Below are positions 33,591 to 42,804 of a stretch of 64,000 nucleotides of DNA, piece after piece. How positions within the stretch are numbered: the first letter of the stretch is position 1; each line of letters begins with the position of its first letter. A model generated the notes under the pieces. That model saw only the letters and a program-made list of their open reading frames with translations, had not been told where the DNA came from and did not search any database. Position numbers and translations under genes: made by a program. The DNA comes from Paralvinella palmiformis (taxonomy: Eukaryota > Annelida > Polychaeta > Terebellida > Alvinellidae): the NCBI GenBank assembly GCA_025642065.1, contig JAODUP010000457.1, positions 167,001 to 231,000 on the forward strand. Direction: 5' to 3'.

Positions 33591-36500
33591 TTGTCTCTAC
33601 ACACACACACACACACACTCTCTCTCTCTCTATCTATCTATTTGTCTCTACACACACACACACCATGGAAGATTTACTTATGAGATTAGATAAATGTTTT
33701 GTTATATCTGTAAATTTTACAGATATAACAAATAAATTACAATGTAAATATGCACAACAAAGCTTTAAAATTGTCTGAAACCATTATTTATTGATTTATA
33801 GATTTATTGATCCAAATCTCAATTACACACCATCTTGGCCAAACCCTTGTCTATTGTTTGACTCCACCCACTAAATAAGTTTGATTTTTTTGGTTTTGTT
33901 AATTCACAATTATTGCCTGTGTTATATTTATTGCAACTAACAATAATAATTGTTTTAATCATATTACATTGTATATCATATCTTAAAAGCAATTCTTCAT
34001 GCTACTTCAAAATGCCAAAACCAAAATCATACACTGTTAAAAATTTATTTGTGCACATGCACCTATGAACATTCATTTATTGTTCCATATATTTAATATC
34101 TTCATCTAAAAAACATGCACTATTTCTGGTCAATGAATAAGGGAGCCTCTGTGGTCTAGCTGGTAGTGTGTTGGACTACAGATCACTACCACCCAAGTTT
34201 GAATCTCAGTGTGGGCATATCTGAAGAGTGTTTCATCTTTGACTTCGCTTCATAACCTTTGGAGGTCGTTCAGCCCATTTAGCCTACCATGGGCACAAAA
34301 GTGGCCATAATACATTAATCACTGGTGAATGAATACCACCAATCAACCACTGATGTCAACAGCGTGTGACCCCAACATCCATGTTATAGCAGAGCCATAC
34401 TGTGTACGGTGATGCCCATTCATGTAAGGCTTTATAAGGATGAGTATTGATCTTAAAATCTATCATAGACCCAACTGAAAACAAACACATGGTCTTAAGT
34501 ACCGGGCTGATATATTCAAATTGGCCTGTCTTTGCCAGAAACTTTGCCACTAAATGTTACAGTAGTTGAAGCTATTAAATGGAAGTGTGTGCATGTGCAC
34601 AGACACACACAATCTTACCTGCGATGGGGCAAATATCATACAGACATCAGTATGCAATGACTTATCGAGAAATTCATCAGCTGCTGGTCGCAGACTTTCA
34701 GGATCACTTATTTCAGGACATCTTGTCTATGAAAACAAACACAAACTCATCTGTATAGATTGAAATAACCAACATAAATGAACACAGTATATTCTGTATC
34801 TGATGTTTAAAGATTAACTGACAGCAGAACTCATGGTGAAGTCCAATGTTTGGGAAGCAAAAGGGGAATCACCTTGACACCTTGACTTATACGCGTCATA
34901 TTTCCTACCAGCTGAAGGAAAGATGTTCTGGACCATTCTGAACACACAACATTATGATTATATGATTCAACCCAACAAGAGCCAGAGTCAAAACAAAATC
35001 ACCACATTACTGCCTACTAATCCATCTATATTCAATAAATAATGATTAATTTTCATCAAACTATTACAATAAATTTTAAGCAGTGTCTTTTAATTTCATC
35101 TCCATTATATTTGGTATAAATGAAAAATTACCAACCGTTACCTCTGGATGAATAGCGACATCACTGCTCACAATTGTTTACTGGTAGACAGGAATGTGAC
35201 AAGTTTGTTTATTAATTATATCATCAAAGCAATTAGGAATGGAAATCAAAGGTAGTGGCGAACAGCTTGTGATCTTTTTGCAGACCTTAGGAGCAAAATC
35301 TGTATTATAATAGCCACACAGGCCGTCATCCCTGTGTGATGTACGTTACTACTGTAGTCGGTGGATGTATGCCTGAACAAGCCGTTAAAGGGTGAAATGC
35401 AGAAACTATGGCATGACTGGATGAGAAATAAATCACTAACAGTTACTAGTAGCCTAAAGAGACCATCGATTTCCCTCGTCATCGGGTGGGTGAAAGAAGT
35501 GTGGGAACGCATAACAGAACAAATGGTGCGCAAGTCCATCGTAAAGTGTGGTATTTCTAACAAGATGGATGGAATGGAAGATGATGCCCTGTATGAAGAT
35601 TTTCTTGCCAAAGGTGTTGCTGAAACTGAGGATGCGGTGGACAATGATGGATATGCTGATTATTCTGACGTTTCTCCTGCTACACATGATATTCTGTATT
35701 ACAGCTGGGCCAGTTTTTTCTTGGATGACGAGAATGATTCCAATTCTGAGGGATTTTAATCATATTATGAGACAGAAAATTCATTAAAAACTGGCAAGCC
35801 AATATTTCAGAAGTCGACCTCGACTTATATGGTGAGCATATGCCTGAGGAAAGAATTTCAGGGTCAAAAATTGATGTCAACTTTTACAGTTTTGACAGTA
35901 ACTGAGAGAGAACTTTTACTATACAGTATACACAATGCATGTATAATTTGAAAACATTGCATCATCTTTTATCATGAAATATATCTTCAGTGAACCCCAT
36001 TCATAAGTGCATCAGCCACAGTGTTGAGTTTCATGTAATTTTGGTGGATTTTCTATGCTGTTGCCTATGACCCACCAGACATGCACTGAATATTAAATCC
36101 TTACCTTGATATCTATGAAGAGACCTTCTAGAGGTCTGTAGGGATTGTGTACTGTCAGGTGATAGTTGAGCTGGTGCATCATGAGTAGCTCTTGAGACAG
36201 TATCAAGTCTGTGGCTGTCTTGGCATCATTCTTTATATTGCTAACAAACTGCACGATGGAGATGTTGAATTCTTCCACTTTACAAGCCAGATAGACACAC
36301 GTGTAGCTGAACGGCACAACCATGAAATTAAAGAAATTAAAATTAATTCAGTAGAAGCCACCTGTTAGAAAGCGTCATAATTTGCCTAGTCAATGAGGAA
36401 ATATTGATCTTTGTGTATAAACTGATTCCATTTAATCCACAACACAAAGAAATATTACATCAATCAATCGTGCATTTGACTAAATCAGCTAACAATTTTA

Positions 36501-37813
36501 AAAGAGTTCTTTGAATTAGTTAAAACACACTGGAAAGTGCATTCTGATCTATGGCTAGCAAGGAGCAAACAACACGCTGAAAATAACAGCCAATCACCTG
36601 TCTGTGGTAGTGACTTACCAAAATATATATAATTATAAATAAAACAATTACAAAGGACTATCCGAAAAAGATATAATTTAATATAAATAACAGAAAACAA
36701 CTAAACATTATATCAAGAATGTATGCTACTTACATAACATCTTTAGGATGAAAATCCATTACTGAGTTCCGTAAATAGAACCTTTTCACATAAGCCATCG
36801 CTGTCCCCTAAAATATAATAAAAATAAACTTCTAAAATATCACAACTCAACTGATTATATATTTTTTCTAATCACTGGATCATGTGTGATTATATTCAGA
36901 GTTGGCTGTGTGTCTACTCACCAACACATATCTTGGCATAGGAGGCTGAAACTTTGTGCAGAATTCTTTAAGGACATATTCATAATGACGGCGAATCTTT
37001 GTCTCTTCTTCAACAGTAAGAAAACTGTCTGGTTTCTTGTCACCCTGGAAAGCAATATCAAGGTGTTTAATAACTGCTTGTTCTGGATGTTGAAACGAAA
37101 CTGTGTATTGGGGTCATACATACATATGTATATTTGTAATTGTAGAACAAGCCTTAACAATGTCTGGTTGCTTTTCTCATTTCATATTCATTAAATCTAT
37201 AAACAGTTATTTGTCCATACTTGAAATTGTGCTAATATATATACTGTCTAAAATCAAAGCTGACTATGATCAGATTAGTTTCCTGTTAATATCACAAGAA
37301 AATAATTTAGAAAGAGTATGAAGTAAACATATACTTGAAAAGCTTTTATTTAAACCACTATACACCACTTCCAATCTCTCTTTCCCCCCCCCCATTATTA
37401 TGTCGTCATTGAACATGCATTAGTGAAAGTTACATGATATACAAAATTATATTGCCCCCATATTTAATTTATAGCAATTTACCCTATTAAAGATGACAAA
37501 AAACAGCTTAAATAATTTACTGCATACGTAAACGATCATGTATAAAATACTGAAGTTATCACATAAATATCTATGAGCTTATTTCAGTACAACAAACCCT
37601 CAACACAGGCTCTCCTTTTATCAAGTCCAAGTCTATGTCTTATCTAAGTATTATTATAAAAATAAGTCTTATCTAAGTATTATTATAAATATTTACCATA
37701 TGTTGTGCCAATTGACCACTGATGAACTTGCTGTTAATTTCACTCCTTAACTGATTGATTTCTGTTGTGCCAGAAAATATCCAGTATTTCAATTGGGTAC
37801 TCGTTGAAAACAT
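26931..37813 (-). CDS. CCNH: cyclin H, regulatory subunit of CDK-activating kinase / TFIIH
   Basis: Cyclin H with CDK7 and MAT1 forms the nuclear kinase that activates cell-cycle CDKs and, within TFIIH, phosphorylates the RNA polymerase II tail. Nine exons (37697-37813, 36922-37044, 36734-36807, 36105-36306, 34619-34726, 33445-33500, 32376-32446, 29988-30099, 26931-27024) join in frame into 318 codons plus stop; human CCNH is 323. The start M-F-S-T-S-T-Q-L-K-Y-W-I-F aligns with human M-Y-H-N-S-S-Q-K-R-H-W-T-F. The first cyclin fold (about residues 75-155) includes M-P-R-Y-V-L-G-T-A, V-K-R-F-Y-L-R-N-S-V-M and C-V-Y-L-A-C-K-V-E-E-F. Next comes the HNPYRPLEGLFIDIK signature (near 158-172), a second fold with A-P-S-Q-I-A-L, and a charged C-terminal helix. 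The last exon's end is the only uncertain part. Confidence 0.95.
27601..27886 (-). mobile_element. tRNA-derived SINE (family C)
   Basis: On the minus strand it begins GAGCCGTGATAGCGCAGTTA (A box TAGCGCAGTTAG) with B box GGGTTTGAGGC about 35 nt later. An unrelated body follows, containing CACTCATCCAT, GGACGTGATGGC and CTCCCTCAGGAGTTGAG, and it ends near GAGGGCGCTA. This is the layout of a tRNA-headed SINE; the body differs from families A and B. Confidence 0.65.
28267..28304. repeat. (TA)n microsatellite
   Basis: TA alternation of about 38 bp followed by a short (TG)n run, inside cyclin H intron 8. Confidence 0.9.
29988..30099 (-). CDS. CCNH: cyclin H exon 8
   Basis: Acceptor CCCTTTGTTACAG. 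With the C from exon 7 it encodes R-I-K-Y-M-V-K-N-T-E-M-L, then D-E-V-K-Q-I-E-N-K-L-E-L-C-R and N-Q-E-N-N-P-N-S-E, ending with AA of a split Lys codon. The donor GTAGGT overlaps an apparent AAG TAG; splicing removes that stop and joins exon 9 in frame. Confidence 0.85.
30268..30470 (-). mobile_element. non-LTR retrotransposon 3' tail fragment, copy 2
   Basis: An (AAT)n run is followed by ATAAAGCCCATCACTAGCAG and GGGCCATTCAAAGGTGC. The block through GACATATTTCTAAATTCC is shared with 6160-6362. Reverse complemented, this is a 3' UTR ending in (ATT)n, as in CR1/L2-type LINEs. Confidence 0.5.
31440..31490. repeat. (TA)n microsatellite
   Basis: Uninterrupted TA alternation of about 51 bp in cyclin H intron 7. 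Confidence 0.9.
31853..32030 (+). mobile_element. tRNA-derived SINE (family A), copy 3
   Basis: GTTGCCTAGTTGGTAGCATT with B-box-like GGGTTAAAACCC, then GATGTTTCATCTTTCATC, CTCATTACCTTTGGAGGTCA and CGCCCCATTTAGTC. It is antisense to cyclin H, within intron 7. Confidence 0.8.
32083..32190 (-). mobile_element. tRNA-like SINE (family B), copy 2
   Basis: On the minus strand it reads GGATGCTTCGATGGCACAG, TGGTTAGAGCAG, B-box-like GGGTTTGAATC and then TTTGTGGGATGTTTCCCCGA, matching the head and tail of the copy at 8339-8530. A further tail fragment lies near 38,490-38,520. Confidence 0.5.
32376..32446 (-). CDS. CCNH: cyclin H exon 7
   Basis: 71 nt; it completes a split Ser codon, encodes Y-A-A-N-K-L-L-A-T-G-G-K-E-H-L-M-K-T-I-E-H-V-K and ends in phase 1 before GTAAGT. 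The acceptor is TTATCCATTCCAG. It corresponds to the human second-fold helices S-L-M-L-K and I-M-K-S-M-R. Confidence 0.93.
32757..33120 (-). mobile_element. CR1-like non-LTR retrotransposon, 3' fragment, copy 2
   Basis: On the minus strand the translated order H-L-L-S-V-P-R-V-K-T-H-A-G-T, then S-L-P-E, then S-S-N-S-T-I is the C-terminal end of a CR1/jockey-type reverse transcriptase ORF. It is followed by a 3' UTR matching the copy at 52,218-53,052 (TTCCACTGCATCCAATCATT, TTGTTGATGAATTTT) and an (ATT)n tail. It is 5'-truncated with in-frame stops. Confidence 0.75.
33121..33190 (-). mobile_element. non-LTR retrotransposon 3' tail fragment, copy 3 (short)
   Basis: ATATAATAATATTGATTTAG followed by TAAAGCACTCTCACTAGCAG and GAGCCATTCAAGC matches the start of the 30,268 and 6160 copies. 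It abuts the CR1-like fragment, so it may be part of a nested or compound insertion. Confidence 0.4.
33445..33500 (-). CDS. CCNH: cyclin H exon 6
   Basis: 56 nt encoding I-A-L-A-A-L-L-H-S-A-S-R-H-G-Y-N-L-V plus AG of a split Ser. It aligns with human I-A-L-T-A-I-L-S-S-A-S-R-A-G. Acceptor ATATATTTCAG, donor GTAACT. Confidence 0.94.
33549..33663. repeat. compound microsatellite, duplicated block
   Basis: (CT)n, then (CTAT)n, then TTTGTCTCTA, then (CA)n occurs twice in the same order. This implies a tandem duplication of an already compound repeat. Confidence 0.9.
33698..33732. repeat. perfect hairpin, 17-bp arms and 1-nt loop
   Basis: TTTGTTATATCTGTAAA, one T, then its exact reverse complement. 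Confidence 0.9.
34141..34313 (+). mobile_element. tRNA-derived SINE (family A), copy 4
   Basis: GTGGTCTAGCTGGTAGTGTG, a diverged B box (AAGTTTGAATCTC), then GTGTTTCATCTTTGACTTCG, ACCTTTGGAGGTCGTTCAGC and GGGCACAAAAGTGGCCATAA. A near full-length copy, antisense to cyclin H. Confidence 0.85.
34619..34726 (-). CDS. CCNH: cyclin H exon 5
   Basis: 36 codons, phase 0: T-R-C-P-E-I-S-D-P-E-S-L-R, A-D-E-F-L-D-K-S, T-D-V-C and A-P-S-Q, aligning with human T-R-Y-P-I-L-E-N-P-E and T-P-S-Q. Acceptor TTTTCATAG, donor GTAAGA. Confidence 0.95.
34727..36104 (-). other. cyclin H intron 4 with pogo/Tigger relic
   Basis: 1.4 kb; its main content is a plus-strand transposase relic at 35,283-35,759. Confidence 0.8.
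35283..35759 (+). pseudogene. pogo/Tigger-type DDE transposase C-terminal relic
   Basis: The open part encodes D-V-C-L-N-K-P-L-K-G, L-W-H-D-W-M, V-I-G-W-V-K-E-V-W, S-I-V-K-C-G-I-S-N and an acidic D-G-M-E-D-D-A-L-Y tail, the conserved order of the Tigger/pogo/CENP-B-like DDE_1 C-terminal end. Upstream in the same frame the expected A-V-I-P..C-T..L-L..D-V stretch is recognisable but broken by TGA (35,337-35,339) and TAG (35,355-35,357). The DNA-binding domain and first two catalytic acidic residues are absent. It lies antisense inside a cyclin H intron. Confidence 0.85.
36105..36306 (-). CDS. CCNH: cyclin H exon 4: cyclin box core
   Basis: 202 nt encoding Y-T-C-V-Y-L-A-C-K-V-E-E-F-N-I-S, V-Q-F-V, a helix with Q-E-L-L-M-M-H-Q-L-N, and HNPYRPLEGLFIDIK. 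It completes a split Ile codon, ends in phase 0 before GTAAGG, and the acceptor is GTGCCGTTCAG. It is the most strongly conserved exon of the gene. Confidence 0.97.
36307..36733 (-). other. cyclin H intron 3
   Basis: 427 bp of AT-rich DNA; nothing else recognised. Confidence 0.8.
36734..36807 (-). CDS. CCNH: cyclin H exon 3
   Basis: 74 nt: G-T-A-M-A-Y-V-K-R-F-Y-L-R-N-S-V-M-D-F-H and then P-K-D-V, aligning with human [21 protein letters not shown]. Phase 0 in, phase 2 out, donor GTAAGT. Confidence 0.96.
36922..37044 (-). CDS. CCNH: cyclin H exon 2
   Basis: 41 codons, phase 0: L-T-V-E-E-E-T-K-I-R-R-H-Y-E, V-L-K-E-F-C, F-Q-P-P-M-P-R-Y-V-L. It aligns with the human Y-Y-E-K-R-L-L-E-F-C and P-A-M-P-R-S-V-V segment. 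Acceptor TTCCAG, donor GTGAGT. Confidence 0.95.
37045..37696 (-). other. cyclin H intron 1
   Basis: 652 bp, AT-rich, with a short C run near 37,384. Includes a small tandem duplication of TCTTATCTAAGTATTATTAT around 37,636-37,690. Confidence 0.75.
37697..37813 (-). CDS. CCNH: cyclin H exon 1 (start codon)
   Basis: 39 codons from ATG at 37,813: M-F-S-T-S-T-Q-L-K-Y-W-I-F-S-G, then E-I-N-Q-L-R-S-E-I-N and Q-L-A-Q-H-M. The start is chosen because it aligns with the human start. An acceptor-like GTTCATTCTAG lies 25 bp upstream (exon edge at 37,838), so the first transcribed exon may be further away. Confidence 0.9.
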
Positions 37814-38559
37814 TGTGGCTGGTGTCCCACGTATCACCCTAGAATGAACAAAATGGAATATGATAAGCTCATCAGGATTAGAATATAGATGAAAATGATT
37901 GCCAAATTGGTCACATTTTTTTTATTGTGGGCCCTTCTGACAAGTTAGTACTTGCTAGTCAACACAGATATATTAAAAATGAAGCACTTGTGTAATTTTG
38001 TAAGTAAATTATGCCTCAGTGTTGTTTATATGTAGTCTATACGTAGCTCACTGATCAATTATTATAATAAAGGTAAGACAGTATCCCTTAGATAATGGAC
38101 CATGGAGTAAGCTTCACATAAAAAGCTGATGCACTGCTACCACGAGGAAATGAAACACAACCAACAAATAAGTTCAATTATTCAAACTATATTCTCACAT
38201 TGTGTGAGAAGTAAATTCCAACACTGTAAATATATAAAGTGATGGCTATTTAATAACATTTTTAATGGAATGCACTGATTCTTACTTTGAAATTAGCCCA
38301 GAAATAGTTTCTGATATCAATAATGGTGTATAAAGCTGGTGCTGATGATGGTCAGATCAGATCACTTATGAGACTATCCGGGATTTCAGAATTTAGACTG
38401 TACAGCCATCTCAACTCTAGGGATTTCTCACAAGACATAAAAAGCGAGACCCATTTCGGAGATTGAGTGTGTGTCTTGTTTAGACCCATTATGGAAACAT
38501 CCTACAAATGGTAGGTACAACTGGTATAAAAAAACATAACTTGGTGATGTGCACCAAGG

Positions 38560-38787
38560 CAGGATTCATACACATTTTGACATCTCAGATTCCAGGACTT
38601 TCCAAGGCCAAATTTTAGGACCTTTTCAACTGAATTCCTGTATTGTTATGATTAGAAATATAGATCTATGTGTCCAAATTCCAGGACTTTCAAGGACCTC
38701 TATAAAATTCCAGGACTTTCCAGGCCTGGAATCCAAATTTTCAAATTCCAGGACTTTCCAGGTTTTCAAGGACCTGTGCGAACCCTG
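38560..38787 (+). mobile_element. MITE-like repeat (CAGGGTTCATAC family), copy 3, best preserved
   Basis: The left end reads CAGGATTCATACACATTTTG and the right end read inward is CAGGGTTCGCACAGGTCC, giving short inverted termini around CAGGRTTC. The interior is built of repeated ATTCCAGGACTTTCCAGG words in mirrored layout and is non-coding. No target duplication was seen. Confidence 0.6.
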
Positions 38788-39205
38788 CTAGGTGCTCTGG
38801 AAAATTAAGATAATTAATTGTCAAAATAAATTGTGGTAGCATGCTCTTATTGGCACAAGTATAAATATGTCACACATGGTAATGAGCTTTTGTTTAAATT
38901 ATAGTTTTGAAATAATAGAATGAGTAAAGACAAAGTCTTTATTTTCTATATAAATGGGAATATTCTGTATTAAACAGATTGAAAACAATTAATTTTTGGC
39001 AACAATATTTTCCATGTTAAATGGTTTTCCACTTGATTGATACAATAGTTGGAGACAATTTCTTTCATACTCGTAGCAACTATAAATGCTTCCTTACATG
39101 TAAAATAACAAACTGAAATTTTTATCAGTGTCAAAATAATAAATATAATTAATTTAAATGTTCAGCAATGGATGATTCCATGTAGCAATTGGTGTGAATC
39201 AGACT

Positions 39206-39254
39206 GTTGAATCCAGAAATTTATGACTCCAGGTCATAAACTTCTGGATTCAAC
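39206..39254. repeat. hairpin, 22-bp arms, 5-nt loop, one mismatch
   Basis: GTTGAATCCAGAAATTTATG and AC, loop TCCAG, then its reverse complement with a single A/G difference. Confidence 0.9.
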
Positions 39255-40496
39255 CATCCAATTTGAGTATCCAGGCAGGCTTTCCCAAGAAAAATATCTC
39301 AGAAAGTGAGAGCGGTGTCCGAAACACATGGATACTGCAGGCGATGGGGTGCCACTTAACAATGTTCCACTCCACGAGGCTGTTTAGTGCACAGGTCAAG
39401 GAAGACAAAATGGGCGACTTGTTGAGTGACACCTGACGGCCTCAAAATTGATTTGCAGGCAATTTTTTTAAAGTCTAGACTCAACAAGCACTGGAAAGAC
39501 AACATGTACACAACACCATAGCCTATATAACAAGAAACTACAAAAGTAGTCAAGACCAGAATACCCAACAAGCAATAGCCTTTTATTCCATACTCTGGTA
39601 TTATTGATTATCATTGCTTGTTCTTTTCTTGTTATAACTTTGACATCCAATAAGGGCCTATTTTAGTATTTAGAATTAGATCTATAAAAGATCATCAGAT
39701 AATCATCAGATAATTATTATAAGGCATAAGCAGTGACACTGACAGTGTAGATTCATAACAAATATTTAGGACATGTTCCAGATAAATGCTTTGGGACGAG
39801 TTGGGTTTCACTTTCGGGTCACCATTCATTTATTCAACCAATGATTGATTAGACTTATAATAAACTTTAGAATCTAAAACGAGGACGAGTTATCCAAGGG
39901 GTGCGTAATTATAGAGAGGGAAACGTCCATGAGGGCAAGACGTCCAGTTCCCCAAAAATCTAGTACCTGTATTATCGCCCATGTTTATTATTATTTTATA
40001 TTTGAAGATTATATTAACTTATCCTCTAAAAAAAAATACCCACCGCAATTCTCACAACGTTTTATTCATACACTGTGGTGAATCAATCAACAACTAACAA
40101 AGATTTAATGCTGACCATACAATAAATACATATGAAAAAGTTGGACCATAACCACTAAAGTAATACTATTTTCCATATTTTACATGATATTACTCCCCAA
40201 AAATAATTTAATCTAAACTTATTTCTTATTTATGAGTATATTACATTTATTGTTTTTTTAAATACAGTTTTACTAGTTTCTCCACTATATCTTAGTCTTT
40301 CATATGTGTCTACATCACTGTAACACCTAACCCAATACCTACCAGTGTATATCTCGTCAAATAATGTATATTATTGCCATGGGTTCTCATCTATAATGTT
40401 ATTGGTGTTACCTCTCTGTATATTGTATTATCAAAAAAATGTTGTAATCTATATGTCAGTTATGTACAGTATATGGAGGAATAAAAGCACTTACTA

Positions 40497-40497
<1 letters not shown>

Positions 40498-40538
<41 letters not shown>

Positions 40539-40583
40539 TGTGTGTGTGTGTGTGTGTGTGTGTAATCCACACGAAATACTAGT

Positions 40584-40626
<43 letters not shown>

Positions 40627-40750
40627 GGCTTAGGTTATTACGTATGCATCATCCTTTTAAATGTATATTGCGCATGACATATATATCGTGTGTGTATATG
40701 TGTGTGTGTATGTGTGCGTGTGAAATGAGCCCCCCCTCTCTGTCTCTCTA

Positions 40751-40803
<53 letters not shown>
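40498..40803. repeat. compound microsatellite cluster
   Basis: Successive tracts of (TA)n, (GA)n and (GT)n (40,498-40,562), (TA)n (40,588-40,619), GT-rich sequence (40,689-40,722), then (CT)n and (TA)n (40,739-40,803). Confidence 0.9.
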
Positions 40804-40808
<5 letters not shown>

Positions 40809-41832
40809 TCAATCAATTTATTTCAGAATATAAAATTCCATATACATATGAATTATGATAAAGTGAAATATATAATATACATAACACATTATAAACAAAT
40901 TCAAAATTAAGTATGTCATTTATAATTACACCTAAATATGTGTTACTTGTCACGAAAGTCAGAGCTAGGTACATCATTTAGGCAGAGAGTATAACAAATA
41001 AATTTAAATTACAATAAAAATGAACACATCTTAAACATTTAAAAAATGTATTTGCAATAAAATGTTTACATCGAAAGAAATTTTAAGGGATTTGTTAATG
41101 CATGATGTCCGGTTTACGTCAAAACCCGGTTACATCACGGCTTTTGGATCAAATTAATGACGTAGGGTGGGTACGTATGACTATACACAACTTCCAAAGA
41201 TAGGTCAAGGTATTGAATTCCCGATAGGCAGGCATCATATATGGTGGGAGTGGATTAACGATGTAATTATTATTATTACTCGTCATGAAACATTATGGTC
41301 TGCTGTCTGTGGCCATATTATTCTTGTTTCTTTGTTGTAAATGAGTTCATTTTACTTTATGGTTTGTGGTTGACTCAATCAAATCACATGCTGTTAGCGG
41401 CAAAATGCGCGAGTCACATGTTCACTCCTTTTGGCGGCAAAATGAGCATGTCACATACTCAAATATTTTGGCGACAAACTTTAGTTGGTCAGGAAGCCGG
41501 TGAACGAACAATTAAGTCGTGTGGTATATTTGCTTACATTTTAATTACGGTTATCCTGGAAGAGTGTGGAACATAGGATTATATAAATGTGCTGTGGACT
41601 AGTTACATTGATTTCTATTCCATGGTAAACCAGTGATCTTGTCCATCTTATCTCTACACCTTGGTACTTTCATACCGGGTGAGCATGGTGTTTATTGTTG
41701 TGGTATGTATAACTGATGCCGCACTATAGCTGCCTGAATAAAATAAAATAATCTTGAGTACGGGTATGCTAATTCCACATGAAACCCGGCCGACTATATT
41801 TTAAGAAGCAAGAAATGATAGCAATTCATTAA

Positions 41833-41834
<2 letters not shown>

Positions 41835-41872
<38 letters not shown>

Positions 41873-41873
41873 G
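41835..41873. repeat. (TA)n(GA)n microsatellite
   Basis: A short TA run grading into about 30 bp of GA. Confidence 0.9.
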
Positions 41874-42700
41874 TCGAACGTATACATTAAGAAGAGCTAT
41901 TAATTAAAATGGTCCAGATTTAAAACCAAACTTTAGCTACTGTGAGAAAATTAGGCTACTGAAGATGCTAACTTTAAGATTTAATTATCTAGGTGATATA
42001 TGCTGGAAACGTATAAAATAGCCCACGGCATGTATAATAAAACGTTCAGCATACCACTAAACTCAGAGTCCTAAATTATCACAACAGGCCCCACACTAAC
42101 GTAATTTAAACAAAAGTCTCAAACCAAATTGAGGAAAAACTCTTTTAAATACAGTGTTAATTGTAGTTCAATGGAATAGACTTTCAGAGAGGACAGTTCA
42201 AGCATCAAAGGGTTTTGTAATAACATATAAATACTGGGAAAATCAAGATTTGCATGGTGTTCATCGGGAATATATTTGATTTATTACAAAGCCAATGAAA
42301 GAGGCTTATTATATAGCGCATTCGGGTAGAAGTAATCAGATCTGGACAGATAGCAATGATCGAGATACTACGTCCAATACTGAAGTATTTGCGTTAAATA
42401 AAGTGAGTGTTCCAAAGTTAGGACGCGCGTAATTGGTTAAAGAAAACATTTGCGTTATTATAGTTAATTTTATTCAACTACCTAAACAGGTGTCACGAAC
42501 AACTTAAACTGATTAATAATTTCATTTTTAACTATGAATGAGAGACTGAATCATGTGTGTTTCTCTGTGAGTGTGTGTGTGTGTGTGTGTAATGTAATGT
42601 AGGGACACCCACTCAATTTGTGACATCTAGAATGGACATTATGCAAAACGGTCGTGACTTCCGGGCAAGTCTCGCGAGAACGTCATCACTGGGCGTTAAT

Positions 42701-42736
42701 ATGGCCACTGAGGAGTTGGTGAAAATAGCGATTTGA
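42701..42736 (+). promoter_or_regulatory. upstream ORF 1 in myosin V leader
   Basis: ATG plus ten codons then TGA (M-A-T-E-E-L-V-K-I-A-I). Its ATG lies in the YY1-like motif, so it may be either the start of a regulatory uORF or just part of that element. Confidence 0.4.
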
Positions 42737-42762
42737 CATATTCTTTCAGTTGTGTTGCCACA

Positions 42763-42804
42763 ATGTTAATGAGCTCGGAAATATTGTATTGGGCGATACA
42801 GTGA
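42763..42804 (+). promoter_or_regulatory. upstream ORF 2 in myosin V leader
   Basis: ATG plus twelve codons then TGA, ending 10 nt before the main ATG at 42,815. It contains a second in-frame ATG. The spacing would allow re-initiation or start-site competition only if the transcript begins upstream. Confidence 0.4.

Larger units (their letters stand above)
33501..34618 (-). other. cyclin H intron 5
   Basis: 1.1 kb with a duplicated compound microsatellite (33,549-33,663), a 35-bp hairpin (33,698-33,732) and a SINE family A copy (34,141-34,313). Confidence 0.8.
37839..42656. other. intergenic DNA between divergent cyclin H and myosin V
   Basis: No conserved exon was found. It holds a MITE-like element (38,560-38,787), a hairpin with 22-bp arms (39,206-39,254), a dense microsatellite cluster (40,498-40,803) and a (TA)n(GA)n tract near 41,835-41,873. 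Two E2F-like TGGCGGCAAAATG words lie near 41,397 and 41,436. The cyclin H promoter must lie here or just upstream of exon 1; I could not place it. Confidence 0.6.

Noticed and set aside
40644..40910. 88-codon frame
   Set aside because: It reads through CT and TA microsatellites.
41295..41576. 93-codon plus-strand frame
   Set aside because: It runs through the duplicated GGCGGCAAAATG region; no domain, no splice sites and no similarity recognised.
41100..41790. Possible solo LTR (start near TGATGTCC, AATAAAATAAAATAA near the end)
   Set aside because: No paired LTR, no verified TG/CA ends and no target duplication could be established.
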